A program made the position numbers and the translations under genes. From the NCBI RefSeq assembly GCF_003049575.1, contig NZ_PYWI01000026.1:1-55426 (forward strand): DNA of 55,426 nt. The letters are read 5' to 3'. The number at the start of each line of letters is the position of its first letter. Within the stretch, counting starts at the first letter, position 1. Under the pieces are notes generated by a model, which saw nothing but the letters and a program-made list of their open reading frames with translations, had not been told where the DNA came from and made no database searches. This document shows positions 52,716 to 55,426 of the stretch, in pieces. The DNA comes from Lysinibacillus parviboronicapiens. Lineage in GTDB: Bacteria; Bacillota; Bacilli; Bacillales_A; Planococcaceae.

Positions 52716-52964
52716 TATATTTTTACTATAATTTTTTATTCGGTCGCTTTTTTATAGTAAAAACCCGCTATTTCAATCGCTTTAACGTAAAAATCATCCT
52801 ATAATTCCCAAGAACCCTTTTGTTTGTCCTTGCAATGAGCGGCATCTACACCGATTTATGTGATTTTGGATTGTCGATTTTCTCCCAATAAAAAAAGCCT
52901 ATTCGAAAAAAGTATTCGAATACGCTTTCAGCGAAATGAAGCAAATCGCCGACATATTGACATG
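52716..52964. other. Intergenic region upstream of the hyu operon
   Basis: No gene seen. It includes the GNAT gene's terminator at its right side (52894-52928: AAAGC..ATTCGAA / TTCGAAT..GCTTT, with a T-run on the minus strand). Confidence 0.5.
52894..52928 (-). terminator. Terminator of the first GNAT gene
   Basis: AAAGC..ATTCGAA and TTCGAAT..GCTTT pair with two unpaired positions; T7 follows on the minus strand. Confidence 0.65.
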
Positions 52965-53519
52965 TTAAGCCAGTTCTTTAACAATGCCGTAATACACCAA
53001 ATCCTCATATTTACCATCTTTCATAACATGGTCTTTTAAAGTCCCTTCCTTTTCCATGCCAATCTTCTCCATTACTTTTCCTGAAGCAGGGTTCGATGCA
53101 AAATAACGTGCAAACACTTTGTGCAGCTTCTTTTCTTCAAAAGCAAATTGTAATATTGACTGCGCTGCCTCAGTTGCATAGCCATTGCCCCAATATTGTT
53201 CGCCGATCCAATAGGCTAGTTCTCCTTGGTTAAAGCGTGGATTGTTCGATAACGCAATAGCGCCCAATACTTCACCACTGTCTTTGTCTGTTACCGCAAA
53301 CTCATATGATTTATCTGCCATAAAATTATCATAATGATGCTCCATCCATAATAAAGCATCGTTTAAACTATATGGATAAGGTAAATACAAAGTATTTTTG
53401 TAAATTTGATAGTTATTGCATAGCGCCGCAACCGCTTCGGCATCAGATGTTTGAAACAATCTAAGGACCAGTCTTTCTGTCGTTATCATTAATTTTTCAC
53501 GAACATATCCCATTTCCAT
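52965..53519 (-). CDS. GNAT N-acetyltransferase (RimJ/RimL type)
   Basis: A 184-residue cytoplasmic acetyltransferase. The family start ITTERLVLRLFQTSDAEAVA, the acetyl-CoA site EQYWGNGYATEAAQSILQFA (motif Q/RxxGxG/A as GNGYA) and the end NPASGKVMEKIGMEKEGTL fit RimJ/RimL-like GNATs that acetylate protein N-termini or small amines. AAAGGGA precedes the ATG at 53519 closely; an ATG two codons later is also possible. Substrate unknown. Confidence 0.87.
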   Translation of the reverse strand: MEMGYVREKLMITTERLVLRLFQTSDAEAVAALCNNYQIYKNTLYLPYPYSLNDALLWMEHHYDNFMADKSYEFAVTDKDSGEVLGAIALSNNPRFNQGELAYWIGEQYWGNGYATEAAQSILQFAFEEKKLHKVFARYFASNPASGKVMEKIGMEKEGTLKDHVMKDGKYEDLVYYGIVKELA

Positions 53520-53643
53520 CGACTCCCTTTCTGTCCAAATACGAGCCCTTTCTTAACAAGGCAATTTCATACATGATAAATTCTACAAATATGCCCAAAA
53601 ACCTTGTTATCGATCATTTTCTAGTTTCAAAAGGAGATGGTCC

Positions 53644-54192
53644 TTACCGTCTCAGTACAGCCCAACACTTGTAATAGTAGCTATTTTTCCTTCTCCACTC
53701 TCCTTTGTGAAACGTGTAATGATAATGTGTTTGGTCGTCAATTTCAATTTCTCCATTTAAACGAAAGCCGCATTTTTCAATCACTTTATTTGAACTTACA
53801 TTGCGGGGCACAACCACTGCATTAAGGTGTTCTACATCTGTCTGGTCAAACAAATATTACAGCAAGCCTTTTACTGCTCTTGTGGTGTAGCCACGATTTC
53901 TGTAATGTTTTGATATTGCATAGGCAATTTCCCGGTTTGGTTCCCTTAGCTCTTCTTTCATACCTGTGTTGCAAAAGCCTATGAATTCGCCCGTATCCTT
54001 TAAGATCATGCCCAACCTCAAATAATTGTGACCACTGATATGAGGGACGGCTGACAAAAACTCTTTATTTTCAGGTATCTCATAATTTGTCACCCAGTCT
54101 AATCGTTGTGCTCTCGTGGAACGCCAGTCCGGCAAAAATTCATAAACTTCCGGTTGTGAAGTCAGTTCATAAAGAGCATCAACATCTTCCAT
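53644..54192 (-). pseudogene. GNAT acetyltransferase with an in-frame stop
   Basis: Start MEDVDALYELTSQPEVYEFL, the acetyl-CoA-site-like AYAISKHYRNRGYTTRAVKG, then TAA at 53857-53859 followed in the same frame by YLFDQTDVEHLNAVVVPRN, NKVIEKCGFRLNGEIEI to 53644. The two halves together make a 180-residue GNAT of the RimJ type (the family has LxQYLFxxT-like sequence at the break), so one nonsense codon splits it. The usual N-terminal ILLREF precedes the first ATG in frame (ATATTACTGAGAGAG), but with ATA where a start would be, so the start is also uncertain. Confidence 0.78.
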
Positions 54193-54273
54193 ACTAAACT
54201 CTCTCAGTAATATTTCACCTCAGTCTATTGTAAATAAATTGTTCATCTCTCCATCCCCTATAGCTCGATAAAA

Positions 54274-54705
54274 TTAAAAAATCTTCAAATCTTTTTTTAA
54301 ATAGTAATGCTGAAAAACTCTACCGACATTATCTAAACTGCCAAACACTTTATAGCCATGTTTTTCATAAAAACCTAACGCTTGAAAACTTAACGTATCC
54401 ACCTTTATGAAATCACAGTCTTTTTCTACAGCGATGTTCTCAAGCTCTACTAATAATGTCGTTCCCAATCCTGATTTTCGTAATTCTTCATCAATCATAA
54501 ACGTATGAATTTCCAACCAGTTCCAACATACTTCAGCAAGTATGCCACCACGGACAATGCCCTTGTCATCTTTAAGAAATAAATTAATTTCTTCGTATCT
54601 GCCGCTTAAATCTTCCGGAAAATGCTTTAAATTAAATTGATAAAGCGCCTCTTCAATTTTCTGTTTATCCTTGTTATTTATTTCTTGCGTAATCGAAAAT
54701 TTCAT
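54274..54705 (-). CDS. GNAT N-acetyltransferase
   Basis: A 143-residue acetyltransferase. HTFMIDEELRKSGLGTTLLV carries the acetyl-CoA site (RKSGLGT), and IKVDTLSFQALGFYEKHGYK is the typical C-terminal strand and helix. AAAGGAGAG precedes the ATG. It is next to another GNAT gene on the same strand, but the two are not obviously duplicates. Substrate unknown. Confidence 0.87.
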   Translation of the reverse strand: MKFSITQEINNKDKQKIEEALYQFNLKHFPEDLSGRYEEINLFLKDDKGIVRGGILAEVCWNWLEIHTFMIDEELRKSGLGTTLLVELENIAVEKDCDFIKVDTLSFQALGFYEKHGYKVFGSLDNVGRVFQHYYLKKDLKIF

Positions 54706-54820
54706 CTTTCATCTCTCCTTTTATCTTAAGAGTTGATTTGATTATAGCCGACTGACATTCCTTGAAAAACGTTAGCACAAGAAGCGACTGTTTTTTTATG
54801 TTAATAGATGATTTATTACT

Positions 54821-55129
54821 TCAAGTCTTAGGAAAAATACCTGATGTAACTCTTTTTAATATTTTTCTTAATGGCCATTGGCATAAAGATATTGTGATGA
54901 TAATTATCAAAATGAAAACAAATGATTGCAGAAAACGACTTGAAAATTGTCCAGCAATCCAATTACCTCCATAATAAATGCAAATAACCCCCAAAAAAAC
55001 CGTGGAAAGATAGGCAAAAGAAGCGAGAATTAATTGTTTAGCCGTTAATTGTTTTATTGATTCTCTGTTTTTGTGTATAAGATTGATTGCCGCAAATATA
55101 CAATAAGCTATAATCATAATTGTAAACAC
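54821..55129 (-). CDS. Small membrane protein of unknown function
   Basis: A 102-residue protein with about three membrane helices (residues 2-18, 33-52 and 66-86) and a basic C-terminus. AAAAGGAGATG places the start at the GTG at 55129; a later ATG (codon 5) has no site. I do not recognise the family. It may belong with the partial gene at 55188. Confidence 0.6.
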   Translation of the reverse strand: MFTIMIIAYCIFAAINLIHKNRESIKQLTAKQLILASFAYLSTVFLGVICIYYGGNWIAGQFSSRFLQSFVFILIIIITISLCQWPLRKILKRVTSGIFPKT

Positions 55130-55187
55130 ACAAATACATCTCCTTTTAACGATCTCCCTTTATAAATATCCATATTATAACATTTTT

Positions 55188-55426
55188 TTATTGAACTAAA
55201 CGTAAGCCCGTAATCAAATAACGCATATAATCATTCAAGCACCTCCGGTACGATAGACGTATCAAATGAAGGAGATGCTTTCTTATGCCGATTACCAAAC
55301 TAACAATTGTCCCCGTGACACTAAATCCTATCACTGATGAATCTTCACCTATCATGCCAACAAAAAATACCCCTGGTCCGAGCTGTGTCATCAAAACAGC
55401 GAGTGCTGAAATTTCCTTCTTCAATG
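55188..55426 (-). CDS. Membrane protein, C-terminal part only (start outside window)
   Basis: The frame runs off the right edge: LAVLMTQLGPGVFFVGMIGE, then FSVTGTIVSLVIGIRKHLLH and a basic tail ending RYLITGLRLVQ. One or two membrane segments and Gly-rich loops are visible. The start lies beyond 55426 or near it; I cannot tell what it is. Confidence 0.4.
   Translation of the reverse strand, partial: LKKEISALAVLMTQLGPGVFFVGMIGEDSSVIGFSVTGTIVSLVIGIRKHLLHLIRLSYRRCLNDYMRYLITGLRLVQ

Noticed and set aside
1..55426. tRNA, rRNA and CRISPR arrays
   Set aside because: I saw no cloverleaf-like CCA-ended tRNA, no rRNA sequence and no array of regularly spaced repeats; the tandem repeat in camS has only two adjacent copies.

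Overview
The window looks like chromosome of a low-GC, spore-former-type Firmicute, most like Lysinibacillus or a close Bacillaceae relative. Reasons: AT-rich sequence with strong AGGAGG ribosome sites; Bacillus-type genes (CamS, CvfC/YpgR, YpgQ, YfmR/Uup, YoaT-like DUF817, YrpD, YwqG-like DUF1963); an SLH-anchored amidase; and a secreted ETX/MTX2 beta-pore-forming toxin of the kind known from mosquitocidal Lysinibacillus sphaericus. Assignments are from reading the translations, not from searches.

Region 1 (1-16.2 kb) is an accessory stretch rich in efflux and antibiotic-protection genes. It holds the tail of an IS110-type transposase, an MFS pump divergent from a TetR regulator, a CamS lipoprotein, a FusB-type EF-G-binding protein, a second MFS/TetR divergent pair, a third MFS pump behind an elaborate two-stage leader, a decayed IS3-family element, an ArsR-MFS pair whose MFS is frameshifted, a MerR regulator with a 19-bp-spaced promoter, and a truncated recombinase. 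The best regulatory find is upstream of the pump at 8266: promoter, 49-codon leader ORF, strong intrinsic terminator, then a 9-codon leader ORF whose last codons form a perfect 11-bp stem with the pump's Shine-Dalgarno sequence. This is the layout of ribosome-mediated attenuation at both transcription and translation.

Region 2 (16.2-34 kb) mixes conserved genes (cvfC and uup overlapping, ypgQ, DUF817, DUF3885, DUF1963, an AhpD-like protein) with secreted proteins (SH3/Excalibur protein, V8-like serine protease), small unknowns and many remnants: a BNR-like repeat fragment, a mutS2 3' fragment, a DUF4132 3' fragment, two genes broken at A-runs, and a 315-bp non-coding element with terminal inverted repeats. 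ypgQ and cvfC (ypgR), neighbours in Bacillus subtilis, lie about 8 kb apart here.

Region 3 (34-45.4 kb) is a surface/secretion and toxin zone set among decayed DNA. It carries an SLH-SH3-amidase, a YrpD-like secreted protein, a secreted lipase, the ETX/MTX2 toxin and a chemoreceptor. Around them are remnants of IS3-type transposases, a sigma-70-type factor tail, a BceB-type permease tail and a broken membrane protein.

Region 4 (45.4-55.4 kb) is a compact five-gene operon on the minus strand, hyuA-hyuB-iclR-OPT transporter-DUF917, with a clear promoter and a triple TGTTCC/GGAACA operator-like site. It probably takes up and hydrolyses a hydantoin- or oxoproline-like compound. It is followed by three GNAT acetyltransferase genes (one broken) and small membrane proteins at the edge. 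I saw no rRNA, tRNA or CRISPR array.
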